From the NCBI GenBank assembly GCA_029339505.1, contig JAQISU010000167.1, positions 403,001-467,000 of the forward strand: a stretch of 64,000 nt of DNA, given 5' to 3'. Of this stretch, positions 1-12,277 are shown piece after piece; the stretch's first letter is position 1; the number at the start of each line of letters is the position of its first letter. The notes beneath the pieces are model-generated. The model did not search any database. It saw only the letters and a list, made by a program, of their open reading frames with translations, and was not told the origin of the DNA. Origin of the DNA: Unio delphinus (lineage: Eukaryota; Mollusca; Bivalvia; Unionida; Unionidae). A program made the position numbers and the translations under genes.

Positions 1-225
1 ATTGTAGCCATGTATAGATGATAATTTTTGTTAAATACATTCATATATTCCAGTGACTTATGGATGATAAAATGTGAAAAATTATTGGTGCAAATATGTA
101 TTGTGTGTGATATACAAAATATATGATTTCAAACTGGATATTGGCAAGTTCCAGTTACAATGAAATAACAGAACTGAAAAGAGAAGCTTAATAATAGGAT
201 TTTTTAAAAATATTATTAGTTATTA

Positions 226-1425
226 CAGTGGTCCCCTCTCTAATATGGCCAGAGGGGTACCATTTTTTTTGTTGAGAATTATATGTAATGTACATAGTAA
301 GAAAGCTACATACTTCAAAGCATTTAATAACTTCATTTAATATCTTCGCTGAAAGTAGCAGAAATTATTAAAGGGTTCTTCTTATAACAGTTACATATTT
401 CAACTGAATATACATTAATAGTTCCTATTCTTGGCATAAGAATGATATGCGAGTGGGTATTGTTGACTTGGACATTGCAAAAACCATTCAAAAACATCAT
501 TTAAATCTTGGTACATATATAATTATCTTTCCTCTTGCTCCATTTTCCCACTGCTGCTGAATTGCTGCTTTATCAGTTACAACGTTGTTTATTCAAGTCA
601 ATTCAACATAAAATTGTTTTATTCGAGTCTTTTTGCATAAAAATTGTTCGGCATGTCCCCTCTCGATATCTCACCCGATATCATTGAGTAGAATAACCGA
701 TTTTCTTCTAAAATAATATGTTTCCATTTATGTGATTAAATGTTTGATAATGATTTATTCAGTTGTTGCTACCTGTATATAATTTAATTATGCAGACAAA
801 ACTTTTATTGAGTGCACGAAATGCTGTCTTCGTAAAGGAAGCAATGTGTTGTCAAGTGATTTTTCGGTCTTTCTCTCGTACCCTGTTTTGTTCTAGGTCC
901 TCTGCGTGTTAAGACACAAAATCTATTTTTAGCCTATGTTGACCCTGTTATTCTCTTTAAATTATGCCCAGTTATAATCATCAAAGAGAAGAACTTGAGA
1001 TGTGTGAAGCACAAAACTTTATCATAACAATGTTGACAATTTACAATACTGTAAATGTCGACTTTTATAGACAATGATATAATATTAATCTTAGTGTTAC
1101 ATGTACTTTAGTCAACACTTCTTTCAGTAATGGAAACCGAACACTGGGAAACATGTATCAACGATAAAGATAATCTGATTACTTACCTTACATCACCATA
1201 CGAATTAATTATTGGTTCTGGATACATCTGGGGAAAAAGTGGCCGTCTATGAGGGGAACATTTTATATTTTTGCACTAAAATGTTGGCCGCAGGTTGCTT
1301 TAAATGGTTGGCCATTCTTGAGGGGTACTTTTTAATACAAATTCGTTGGTGCCAAGAGATTATGGTCATAAGACGCAGGTGGCCACTGTCGGGGGGAGGG
1401 GGGCTGTTCAAGAGCGGGACTACTG
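226..1425. mobile_element. pogo/Tigger-like non-autonomous DNA transposon
   Basis: The left end CAGTGGTCCCCTCTC and right end (reverse complement) CAGTAGTCCCGCTC form imperfect inverted repeats directly flanked by TA on both sides (224-225, 1426-1427). Inside the right end, two motifs of the type TGAGGGG(A/T)AC and GGTTGGCC/GTTGGCCG recur as subterminal repeats. There is no transposase frame. TA targets and CAGT starts are typical of pogo/Tigger elements of the Tc1/mariner superfamily. Confidence 0.65.
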
Positions 1426-1963
1426 TACTCATTTCATTATCATGAGAATAATGCCAATGGCAGTGTGTGCAATATTAGTGTTATTTGTTAATAAATGTTT
1501 TATTGTGCAGCTTGCAATGTTTGTCTTCATTCTGAGTGATTTCACCCATGTTAAACATTCACACACCCACCAGTCTTAAGTATCTGAGAGACAGTGTAAC
1601 AAAATTTTATTCAGAAATATTCAAAATTGAGGTAATAATCATGCATTTGGTTTATTTTAACTTCAAACTTCTCAACCAAAAAAAACAAAGGGAGTAAGGT
1701 GGAGTGGTGAGGGTGAGCTAAAAACAAATACATGTTGCATCAGTTCATATCATGTTTGAAGTACTGCATTATATTTACAATATATTTACAAAATTATTTT
1801 TTTAGCTCTTCTCTTTGTTATTTATTATTTAATTGTTTGTTAGTTAGCTTTACAAAAATACATTATTTCATTTCATGCTATTGTAATATAACATTGTATG
1901 CTGGACTTGACCTTGTCCAAAACTGAGTTCATTTCTGCTTGACCTCATGTGACAGGTAACAAT
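1426..1963. other. AT-rich DNA, no gene seen
   Basis: No exon-like or repeat structure was recognised. Short open frames here show no protein character. Confidence 0.6.
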
Positions 1964-2168
1964 GGGATATTTCACTTCAAGTCAAAAGAATTTTCATCAA
2001 CCCAATATAAGTTTGTGTATTTCATGTCAAATCAAAAGGATTTTCATCAGCCCAATATAAATTTGTGTATTTAATGTAAAATCAAAAGGATTTTCATTAA
2101 CCCAATATAACTTTGTGTATTTCATGTCAAATCAAGAGGATTTTCATCAACTCAATATAATTTCGTGT
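1964..2168 (+). repeat. 50-bp tandem repeat, about 4 copies
   Basis: Units start TTTTCATCAACCCAATATAA at 1991, 2041, 2091 and 2141, with mild divergence. Confidence 0.9.
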
Positions 2169-2954
2169 AAAATGGATAAAAGTAGCAGAAGTAAAGAAAT
2201 TTTCTACATTGATATTGATAACTGTATATAGTTGCTTATAAGGTCAAGTAAACAACAAAGATCCTGATCTGTTGTAGCAAAATGTGCCTGCGGATCACGG
2301 AATCTATATTTTTTGTTCTCCCGACTACTCCCTAACATCCCACACAGACCAAGATCTGATTGAGTCCAAACCTGACAAGATAGGGAGGACTGTTACAATC
2401 ACTTTGAACCTGGGCATGACTTTGATGCCTGCAGAAATTTTGTGAAAATCTAGTGCCATGACTGTTTGTAAAAATTTCAAATATTGTATCCATTTCTTTC
2501 ATTTTTCATCAGTCAATATGCAATTATTATGTAATGAACTATTTCATTCAAAATATAGATCATATATCAAGGTTTACTCATATTGCATCACATGACCTAA
2601 GGACATGAAATAACTAAAGTATACTGGTGGATTTGTCAAATAGGTGGGTCACTACAACCGGAACGCTAATCTGAAAAGAGTTTATTTCCCGTTCTGATGT
2701 CAAGATTTTATATCAAATCACAGTGTCTGTCTGTCTGTACTGACTGAAAAAAAGATTTACTTTAACAGAGATTTCACTAGGATTTTAAACCAGGAATTCA
2801 GGAATCCTATTTTGGGGAAGGAAGTAGTCCCACTAGCAAAAGTTGCAGTCCTTTACCAGAAGCAAACTGGGTATACCTGAAATGGCTAATTTCCAGACGA
2901 GTAGAAACAGTAGTTGCCATCGAGTTTAATTTTCTAGCTTCTTTACAGCAATTG
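2169..2954. other. No gene seen
   Basis: Ordinary AT-rich sequence with no recognised exon, RNA gene or element. Confidence 0.5.
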
Positions 2955-3535
2955 CATGTAGCCTTTGTTTGTCCATTAGAGTGAGAGCGAATTACACCAA
3001 TGACATGTAGCCCTTGTTTGTCCATTAGAGTGAGAGTGAATTACACCAATGACATGTAGCCTTTGTTTGACCATTAGAGTGAGAGTGAATTATACCAATG
3101 ACATGTAGCCCTTGTTTGTCCATTAGAGTGAGAGTGAATTACACCAATGACATGTAGCCCTTGTTTGTCCATTAGAGTGAGAGTGAATTACACCAATGAC
3201 ATGTAGCCCTTGTTTGTCCATTAGAGTGAGAGCGAATTACACCAATGACATGTAGCCCTTGTTTGTCCATGAGAGTGAGAGCGAATTACACCAATGACAT
3301 GTAGCCCTTGTTTGTCCATTAGAGTGAGAGTGAATTACACCAATGACATGTAGCCCTTGTTTGTCCATTAGAGTGAGAGCGAATTACACCAATGACATGT
3401 AGCCTTTGTTTGTCCATTAGAGTGAGAGCGAATTACACCAATGACATGTAGCCCTTGTTTGTCCATTAGAGTGAGAGTGAATTACACCAATGACATGTAG
3501 CCCTTGTTTGTCCATTAGAGTGAGAGTGAACTGTG
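2955..3535 (+). repeat. 49-bp minisatellite, about 12 copies
   Basis: The unit contains GTAGCCCTTGTTTGTCCATT and AATTACACCAATGACAT. Positions 3002 and 3051 show the 49-bp period. Two alternating variants (GAGAGTGAATT and GAGAGCGAATT) hint at block duplication. Confidence 0.95.
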
Positions 3536-4027
3536 TCAGGCCAAGGAAAGGTTTTATTTCAAGCACTAAGTTTAGCAGCACACATAGTGCTCCATGTGAA
3601 AAGTCAGTTCTAGCAACTTCTAGCACTCGCCAATGATTTTCATTACAATCTTTGTCAATTTGCTATTTGACCCCAAAATTCTTATCCAAATTTGCAAACA
3701 GCATTTTGTCCAACTCTCAACATGTCTTGATTTTGAGGTCACATGCACTAGTTATTTGGCTACACTTGGAAACAAACACAATAATGAAAGCTTTAAGTTG
3801 TTCATTTGATGAACTCTTATACACAAGTACATATATAGGTCATTCTGCTTCTAAAATCAGTCATAGTAAATATCAGCATATTCTCTCTCCACTCTGCTGC
3901 TAGTCAAGTATTTCAACTTTCCACCAAGCTTTTTGGGTCATGTTTTTCAGATGTACTCTTAAAACGACAACATGTACGTTTGAGTGTTTTACAGCCACTA
4001 AATTTTCTAAATATCAGCACAGCTAAA

Positions 4028-4104
4028 ATGATCAACGGTTCAACAATACATTGTCCCACTCAACAGGAGTTTGAAGCAGGACTAGCAAGTCATCCAGCGA
4101 ATCG
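4028..4104 (+). other. Possible isolated 5' exon just outside the TTAA element
   Basis: ATG at 4028 opens a frame reading MINGSTIHCPTQQEFEAG, then LASHPAN, and ends at a GTACGT donor. The HCPTQ.EFE..L..HP pattern is like the N-terminal segment of some invertebrate retroelement or recombinase proteins. No following exon was found, possibly because the 7.5-kb element interrupts the region 58 bp later. Confidence 0.3.
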
Positions 4105-4433
4105 GTACGTATGGAGGATTTCTATATAAGTGATTCTCTGCATCTAAATACGTGTGATTAAAGGCATACAACCTAAGTTAAAACGAATGAAATTGTTTTG
4201 TTCTTTTTTCAGTTCGTGATTACTTATTTAGTTGAAAAATTACGATTCAGGCTGTTACTGAGGCCGAAATCAGGCTAGTATCGGTAAATTTTGTGATAAA
4301 ATACGCGATTTTCAATTATTGTCTGCAGACAAAAATTCGCTATTTGCCACGCCTATATTCATGTAACCTCTGTGTTGACCTCTCCCGAAGATTAAGAATT
4401 TTAGCCATGCGCAAACACGTGTTTACAAAAATA

Positions 4434-5653
4434 ATGGCGTGTCCGCAACTAGATCGAAGCCAACACTTAGATTCTGAAAGGAGGAGGGAAAAAAAGCTGT
4501 TTGGGCAAATTATGTCAGCACACGCATATGTATTGGTGACCAGCATGAACGATGGAATAAAAAGAAGTCCACTTTGAGCCTAGAAAATAATCCAGAGGTC
4601 GCCGAATTCTTGCTGGATACTGGTGAGTCTCAATTTTGCAATGGACAGTCTAGTTTTTATACCGCTGTTTTATTTTTGTATTGTTAACTCTTTATCAAAC
4701 CTCTTAAAATAACATATTTTATATAAACTGGCATTATTCCATTTAGCTTGAAATAAAATGCCACAGCCCTGCAACAATATCGCTGAAATCAGCATGTAAA
4801 TGACATACAACAGCTGTTGATTGAGGCCACCGAAGGGGTATTAATGATCATCTTCATTTTCGCATGCAACCATAAGACTATTTAGGGGCAAGCAGACACT
4901 ACTGTTTTTTTTTCTTTTTAATACAAATTATTTATAATGTAAATAGTGATGGCTGTAAATAAAAGTAATGCAATACAGTTAAGTATATTTTGTGCATGAC
5001 CAAATTAAATAGCACACTATGTGTGCATAAATGCCCGTGGGGATGTGGCATCATTCCTTACCCCACAGGAAAAATTAAATAACTTTCTTTTGAAAGATAA
5101 AACACCGGGGCCGGTTCACTTTAATTTAACATTCATTCATTTACTATTATTTGTAAAATATATATAAATTTTTGTGTCTAATGAAATATTTATTTTCCCT
5201 TGCTATATTAGTTATGAATTTAACGCCAGTGCAAGGAAAACATCAGAAACAGAGGATTGTCAAAGAAGACATGGCCACAACTTCCACACCTGGGCCAACA
5301 ATTCATCGGATACAAATTCCTGCTGTCTCTGATATAACCACATCAGAATCAGATATGGCATCTATGTAAGTATTACTACATTTTATTAAATTTTATGTAT
5401 TTTTACTAGTTTACAAATATTTTGGTAGATGCACCTGGAAATGTATCATTCTATACTAGTTTAATATTTTGTAGTTGGAAAAGATTGTACATTTTGTTAA
5501 AATATGATTTGTTTTATTTAGAATAATATTTTTGTTGTAAATTGTTGGCACATGTCACTTTTGTTATTGATAAGTTCCTCATCATGCTGTTTGTATTTTA
5601 GTTAGTCTCAAGTGAGAATAGTCTTTGACTAAATGAGTCACCCCTTTAAATAA

Positions 5654-5704
<51 letters not shown>

Positions 5705-7914
5705 TCTTGAGGCATTATCATTCCCATTATAATAACCAAGATAAATGATAATGCTTTCTTTTGATACAAAACTAAAGATTTCCAAGTTCAACATTAGTAT
5801 TTACACATTTCAAAATTTTTATTTTAAGGGATTCAGTCTTGTCTGAAGTTGAAAAACTTAAGAAGGAAAGTGTAATGATGGAAAAGTCTAAAAGTTTTAT
5901 CAACCCATTTGAGAAAGTATACTAACAAAAATAATTGTGATACATACAAAAAAGGAGAATATTCGTGTTAAGTATACTAAAAAGCAACCATATATATACA
6001 TGTATAGTATTGTATTGGTATTTGTGGATGGTATTTGTGTATAAACCAGAAAATTGCCCCCACAAAAGCTTTCTTTGCAGTGTATGAACATACAAGTTAA
6101 AAATGTGTAATTACAATATATCTTAAATATAGTATTGATGCGTAATTGAAAAAATGAAGATATACTGGTTATCATTGTAAGAATATGAATACATTGTATT
6201 ATAAATACAAACCACACTAAGGCCATAGTTATGGTTTGTCCGTTTAGTACACTTGGAGAGGGCAAGGGGGGGTTTACCCAAATGCATATGCTTGTGTGCT
6301 TGTGTATGGGGGTGGGAGGTCTGCTGATTATGTATTTACACATATACCTCGATAGTAATTTGTCTAATATGTAACCTGCTTGACTGGGTTCAGTTAGTGG
6401 ACAATCAACAAACTTTTTAAAGTTACACAGCTTATTTATTTGATGCAGCCAGACATTCAACATTGGTGGACTATCTGTTATATTAAATACATAATATTAT
6501 TAATCCTTGATCTTTTCTGTGTGGATTAAATATAGGCTGTTCTACAGAATGGGGAGGGCAATTGCATGTACGCAGATGTGGTGTGTGTAAAAAAATAAAG
6601 TATGCATGTGTACAGGGAGGGAGGGGTCAAGCTCTACCCGATTTTTGTGCACATGCCCATTGTTGGAATCAGATTTTGTTTCCGGAATTTTTACTTTTTT
6701 GCTTGCAGTCTAATTCATATCAGTCTGAGCTATACACAGACAGATAAACATTTTCAGAAGTAGGATAAATTGGGGATTGGAAGTTTCTTGTTTGTTAACA
6801 TAATAATTCATTTACGTTAAAATATTAATGCTTTACCTGAAAGTTGATAAACCATCTGTTTGTAGTACAATTTAATCTTTTACAGAAGAAATTTTTTAAA
6901 ATAAATTTCATAAACCAATTTTGGTTAGAATTAGTCTAATGTAATTAGAAAATTCTGTAAATAATCTAAACATTTTTATGATATATGGGTTAGATACAGG
7001 TTTGCTATATTTACATTTTCATCTGTAGCAAAATGATTTGTTACATGTAATTGAATGCAGTTTTTATTTGGACTTTTGAGAATTAAAAAAAATATAAAAT
7101 GACACTGTCAGTGAAATGTTTGCATTTTCTTGTCAGATATCAAAGGTCATTCAACAAAAAAGTGAGAGATGGTCTGCAAACCCAAAGAAAGCTGATATTG
7201 AAAATGAGGTTAGATGATCGAGTTGGAATGAACAAGCCAGTTGTTTTGGTCATAAATGATCATAGGTGAATATCTGATGTACTTACTCCAATACCACCAC
7301 CACCTACAGAACAGATTGTTACAAAACAGAAATCTCATTTTAAGTTAAAATGATTTAGGCCTTTTAGTCAGGTAAAACCTATTGATATCAAATTGTTATG
7401 GAGAGACTATACTAGTGATTGTATGATAACAAATGATCCCTACCATGGACCCATATAGACTTTGACTTTCTTGAAGTGTCTACTATGAGCCAAAGTCCAG
7501 CATCTGTTTGATTTCCAAGATTCAGTTTATCTTCAGACCACTGTTGATTATGTTCTTAATGCTTTTAAAAAAACATGCATTTGAACCACAAGATGTAGGA
7601 CCTTTTCAAACTTTTCATACCCATTGCATTTATACTTGTCTTATATGTATGTTTAGATTGAAGTAAATGCAGTGTATTTTGGCCATATGATGTATTAAAA
7701 AAAAGAACAGCAGAAATTATTCACTGTAATTCATTTAATCTTATAGGAGTAACAAGATTAAAATCGTGTAATTGCAAGTCGGTATTATTGCATAATAAAG
7801 TACCTTTTAATAATTTTAATTTCTACATGTTTTGTGTAAAATTGCAGTCAGAAAGATTTCTAGGATACTTTGAAGAAGAAAAAATGTACATTGGAGCAAA
7901 TGACTTCAATCCAT
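4434..7914 (+). CDS. Unknown spliced gene inside the TTAA element (5 exons seen, 3' end not found)
   Basis: Exons are 4434-4622, 5212-5365, 5829-5916, 7137-7208 and 7848-7914, all with AG/GT borders and consistent phases (1, 2, 0, 0, 1). The first exon opens with [10 protein letters not shown] in one frame. The rest needs a shift of one base at the seven-A run 4489-4495, after which it reads [16 protein letters not shown] and VAEFLLDT. Later exons give a polar linker with [15 protein letters not shown], a short coiled coil SEVEKLKKE, then [15 protein letters not shown] and [19 protein letters not shown]. The RW..L......VAEFLLD pattern resembles N-terminal regions of several invertebrate transposon proteins, but I cannot name the family. 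The A-run slip may be decay or an assembly error. The last donor found is the first unit of a (GTAT)n run. No terminal exon was identified. Confidence 0.5.
5605..5704 (+). mobile_element. LINE 3' tail with (ATT)n
   Basis: CTCAAGTGAGAATAGTCTTT, GACTAAATGAGTCACCC and then a long ATT run match the 3' ends of the LINE copies at 30825 and 57215. Only the tail is present, inserted within the 7.5-kb element. Confidence 0.7.
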
Positions 7915-7996
7915 GTATGTATGTATGTATGTATGTATGTATGTATGTATGTATGTATGTATGTATGTATGTATGTATGTATGTATGTATGTATGT
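7915..7996 (+). repeat. (GTAT)n microsatellite starting at a splice donor
   Basis: About 20 tetranucleotide units. The first GTATGT is also the donor of the exon ending at 7914. Confidence 0.95.
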
Positions 7997-8388
7997 ACAT
8001 GAAAATGAATTAAATCAGAAAACAGCATTGAGCTTAACAACATTGTTTTGAATTCCACAGCATAGTATTGTCCCATATTTCTTATTTCATTATTAAATAT
8101 TTAGGCTAAATTTTCTAACACAAAATAATTAGACTTTGTTTTAATTAAATTATATATTTTCCTGAATTTATTTGCCCAATTTTTTAAGAATACAATGTAA
8201 TGAAGTGGTTTATCACAGGTGCAGCGATGTCTGCTATTACCGGTTCACATACAGTTTCAAACTAATTTATAAAGAAAAAAATGCTGTTAACTTCTGGGGT
8301 TTTTTTGTTATAAAAAAAGAAATCAATTAAAAATGATACTGATTATATTTGTTAACAACAAATTACTATTTACATACTGGTGTTGACC

Positions 8389-8680
8389 GTTCCAGTGGCC
8401 TAGTGGTAGGAGCATCCACCTCAGATGCAATAGGTTGTGGAGGCCTTGATCCCTGGCAAGGTCATACCAAAGACATAAAAATGGTATTAACAGCTGCCTC
8501 ATTTGGTGCTCAGCATTAAGAGGTTAGTGTATGGACTGGTCGTCCTACTGTCAGGATAATGTAACTGGGTGGGATGTCATGCTACATGTCTGTGGCATGA
8601 TGCCTCAGTGCTAAATATCACTATAAACTGCCACACTGCGAACATCGTAGCAATATGACTGAAATTGGTATATTTTCATC
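8389..8680 (+). mobile_element. tRNA-derived SINE (family A), full-length
   Basis: It has an A-box-like TGGCCTAGTGGTAGGAGCAT, a B-box-like GGTTGTGGAGGCCTTGATCC, a conserved core (GTCATACCAAAGAC, GCTCAGCATTAAGAGG, CATGATGCC.CAGTGCTA) and the tail AGCAATATGACTGAAA. Other copies lie at 25870-26400 (two nested), 39958-40335 and 63885-64000. Confidence 0.85.
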
Positions 8681-9028
8681 ACTGTACAGTAGGCCCAATT
8701 TCATGAACTCAGCAGTGATATATTGCTGCAAACAGGGTTAAAGGTCAGTTAGCAATTAAAACACCCCTGTGAATGTGTAAGAGTTTGTTTGTCTGCATAG
8801 GCTAATTGGTATCAACATTGCATAAATACATGTAGCCTTGGATTACAACACTGCCAGAACTTAATGGGTACATCGAGGAAGGTATAAAGTACAACCAGTC
8901 ATTTTACGTCTAAAAAATCAAGAGGTCAAAGTCTCCTCGCCTGGTAACATGACCCCTGCATTCCTGAATTTGATATGTATATCTGAGCCAGTTTTGCATT
9001 GTACTTAGTACATTATATATACTATTCA

Positions 9029-9029
9029 G

Positions 9030-9075
<46 letters not shown>
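9029..9075 (+). repeat. (TA)n(TG)n microsatellite
   Basis: A run of TA followed directly by a run of TG. The rest of 8681-10600 shows no other recognisable feature. Confidence 0.95.
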
Positions 9076-10638
9076 AATGAGTACCTAGCTACCCTAATTT
9101 TAAAAGAAATGCAATAGGAAACATACATGGGGGTGGGCTTACTTTCAATATTTGTTTCTCTGCAGTAGTTTGTTTAGGTGATGTACTAAAGTTTGGCACT
9201 GAGTAATTGGTAATCACTTGAGTCAAAAGCATAGAAACCATGCACAGGATACTAAAACATCAATGTAATTTCTATAGAACTGTCTAGTATTTTGGAATAG
9301 GATGTCTGTAATCATTTATAGTAATGGTACACTAGTTTCTCATATAAAAGTCTCTGGGAGACAAAGAAAAAGGAAGAATGGAGGCAGAAGTGTGATGGAC
9401 TGAATGGAATTGGACTACCAGTCCAGAGAAAGATCATACAGACGAGTAGGAACACAGGACAAGAGGAAAATCTATTATACTAAGTCAGATGATAAAATAG
9501 GTCATAACTTGGTCGAGTTAAAGACGAGTAATAGGGTTTTAATTTGAATTTCATTAGAGAGATGACTGTTATTTAATGAGATTAAATTGTTGTTGATTTG
9601 ACTTTCACATGTTGTGTATTCATTAATTTAACTGTTGGCACCACTGACTGGGGGCTCTGAGCATTGCATCTGTCTATCATTACTTCAATTCCTCACAAAA
9701 ACATGCCAAGGGAGTCTTTTGTAATAATTTAAATAATATTGGGAGCACCCCACCCAACCTAAATAACATGGAAAACCTCTATATATGCCATAATTATTCT
9801 TAGATGATATCCTTCAGTTTTTTATGCCTGACTGTACATGTACTCTTGAATTAAAGTTATACCTGTACGTGCACATTTGTACTTATATAAGTTTTGTACA
9901 TTTCATAATATATAATAGTTAGTTTTACAGTGTATGCAGTTGTGTACATTCATCTGTGTATTCATATAAAGGGTATAATTATTTCTATGGTAAATGAACA
10001 CATTTTAAAAAACTGAAAATCTGATGCTTTTAAATGGTGTCAAGTATATTTGATTTAGTTGTAATAAGATGGTTGATGATCCACATATGTGATATAAGCA
10101 TTCAAGGTTGCTTTAGATGAACTAGTATTTTAGTCTTAAAAACCTTATTCTGTTTCCAGAGCCATTTTGTATTACATGATATTGCAATTAATGAGCAGTG
10201 TCTGGATAGAATAGTATCCTAGTGTTTGTAGTTCTGTTGATATTTGCAAACCAATCTTTATTCATGAAACACTGCAACAAGTTTTACTTTCTCAACTCAA
10301 TATGAATATGCATTATTTATCATTTAACTTAATGTGTTACTGTATATGCACGATTAAAATCATGTTCACCAGTGTACTTTTGTTTTTTCTATTCTTTGCA
10401 TCCCAAGACAATGCAAGTCAACTTCAATTCATCCTATGTTTTTAATAAATAGTCTCCTCACAGTTGCTTTCAAAACATAGCCATACATATAATCATTCTT
10501 TAGTGGGTAGGTAGCTAAAAAAATGTTTAACAAAACTTGTTCATGCAAAATAAAAATTGCATACTACAAAAGAAATGTTTTATACAACAGAAAATCAACA
10601 TAAATTATAGTATTCACACATCATATATTTGGATAGAT

Positions 10639-11438
10639 CATCCAAGTCTTCCTTTTGTAAAGCCATGGTACTGGCCAAAATTATTTATCCATTATACCCC
10701 ATACACAACAGCTTGGAATGACATGTCTGTTGCCAGTACTTAGGTATCCGTTAAGTCCATAAAATAAACTGCCTATTAGCAGTATGCCTTTTCCCCTGGT
10801 TGGAATCATTATCTTCTTCTGCTGCCAGGACATCTTGAATATACCTCTGTGCAACAAGGAGCACGACTTCATCTAAAACAACCAGGTCGAAGTCCTGCAG
10901 AAATTTTTAAAAAATTGTCAGTAAAAAAAATTCCAAATAAAATAAATCCATTAAATATTATGTGGGGAAAATATTAATTTTTGTGTTATGCAATGAAGCA
11001 AACATGTAAATATACAAACAAATGCGCAAATCACATCGACTATCAGATACGTGAACGTAATGTGGTAATGCAACTGCCCAAAAAGATCAACTTTATTCTG
11101 AGCCAAAGAAACGACTTTAGCGAGACCTTTTAATAGCGGTTCTGATTACAATGATACAAATTATCATATTTTTAGTTGGTTTATCTTACAACGTAACAGA
11201 ATCACACAAACACGAGAAGTAAACACTTTCAAGAATGGCCCCTTAGGAACCCCTTATTGTCAGGATTTTCCATCATATTGACTTTTTTGCCTACTTCTTG
11301 TAATTTATCATATATAATGAGAAATCTATAAGCAATACATATATTGTGGGTGACTATAAAGAACTAAGGAGAAGGAAAGACGAAGGATAAGGCAATAATT
11401 ACATCAAAAGAGAATCACAGGCTTACCTCGACTTCCAT
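10639..11438 (-). pseudogene. P2X7-C-terminal (ballast) domain-like gene inside the TTAA element, frameshifted
   Basis: Exon 1 is ATG GAA GTC GAG at 11438-11427 with a GTAAGC donor. Exon 2 starts at 10894 after TTTCTGCAG and reads DFDLVVLDEVVLLVAQRYIQ, then RHTANRQFILW, where a stop follows at 10751. A second frame resumes with GYLSTGNRHVIPSCCVWGI, and a third with FGQYHGFTKGRLG near 10640-10680. This order (YR..AYRQF..W, then GNR..IPSC.V..IR, then G.Y.GF) is that of the zinc-binding cytoplasmic domain of P2X7 receptors. In invertebrates the domain is widespread in proteins that are not ion channels. The copy has two frame breaks and is probably dead. No transmembrane channel portion is present. 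Confidence 0.6.
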
Positions 11439-11770
11439 TATTTGTTGACGCGCGTCACTTGACACTGCGACTTCGGAGAATATCGGTAAATTCCGTTTCT
11501 GCATAATTAATTAGCAATCCGTACAGAAAATCGTTATAATTTCATTGATTAAACTTACAGATGTACATTTTTTGAAACTGAATTACCTGTAATTACTCAT
11601 TATTTCTACTATACTTTTCATAATATCATGCATTTGCAAGAACAAAAAAGTCGAAAAACTTAGGTTGTATGCCTTTAAGCATTTCTGAGACCTCTGTTTT
11701 AATGACACCTATAGTTTCAAAAAGTAACTCAGCACATACTAAGGTATGTGAGTTAAACTATATTTGTAGT

Positions 11771-11935
11771 TTATTTCAGGTACCGTAAATTCTGAAACAG
11801 TACATACTGTGTGCTTGGAAGCATGATTGAAATCGCAGGATGCTGAACTCCATATTTGTTTTGCTCCTGTCGTAAAGCAGTGGACATCTGCTGCTGCTTG
11901 TTGTCCTTCTTCTCCTGTACTGTAGGAGGTTGTTT
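11771..11935 (-). CDS. ODAD1: ODAD1-like probable C-terminal exon
   Basis: It follows a TTTTTACAG acceptor in phase 0, so it can join directly to the 20063 donor. It reads KQPPTVQEKKDNKQQQ and then QHPAISIMLPST. A short proline/serine segment with an I-I-M-P-T pattern is where I expect the C-terminal tail of this family. The frame runs on to a TAA at 11771, but a consensus GTATGT donor at 11807 inside it suggests the exon may stop at 11808 and splice to a last exon that I cannot place. Another exon between this one and 20063 is also possible. The 7.5-kb transposon begins only about 100 bp downstream. Confidence 0.6.
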   Translation of the reverse strand, partial: KQPPTVQEKKDNKQQQMSTALRQEQNKYGVQHPAISIMLPSTQYVLFQNLRYLK

Positions 11936-12188
11936 CTGTAAAAAGTGATGAAAATGTGTACCATATTAAATTCATTTAGAAAACTGGGATTATTAATACT
12001 TTTTATTGTTATTTTCATACTTCACTAATAATTACCATGTGGAAATTAATCATAGATCTAGAATCAACTGTTGATGCTCATGAGAATGTGCATTATTGTG
12101 CCAGATCACAATTTGATATACTAATAGTAAGTGTATATCAAATTGCTTTATACCAACACTTTAAATGCCATGTTATTTTTAATGTGTG

Positions 12189-12277
<89 letters not shown>

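Larger units (their letters stand above)
4162..11674. mobile_element. 7.5-kb DNA transposon with 18-bp inverted ends and TTAA flanks
   Basis: AGGCATACAACCTAAGTT at 4162-4179 is matched by its exact reverse complement at 11657-11674. Both are flanked by TTAA (4158-4161 and 11675-11678), so the perfect inverted identity extends to 22 bp. TTAA target duplications are known for piggyBac and Kolobok elements. A 3-bp TTA/TAA target as in PIF/Harbinger cannot be excluded because the boundary is ambiguous by one base. Two spliced genes start just inside the two ends and point inward (4434-7914 plus; 10639-11438 minus). I recognised no intact DDE transposase. It inserted about 100 bp from an ODAD1-like exon, and later took in a LINE tail (5605) and a SINE (8389). 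Confidence 0.7.

Noticed and set aside
8389..8470. tRNA-like start at 8395
   Set aside because: Part of the family A SINE, present in several diverged copies.
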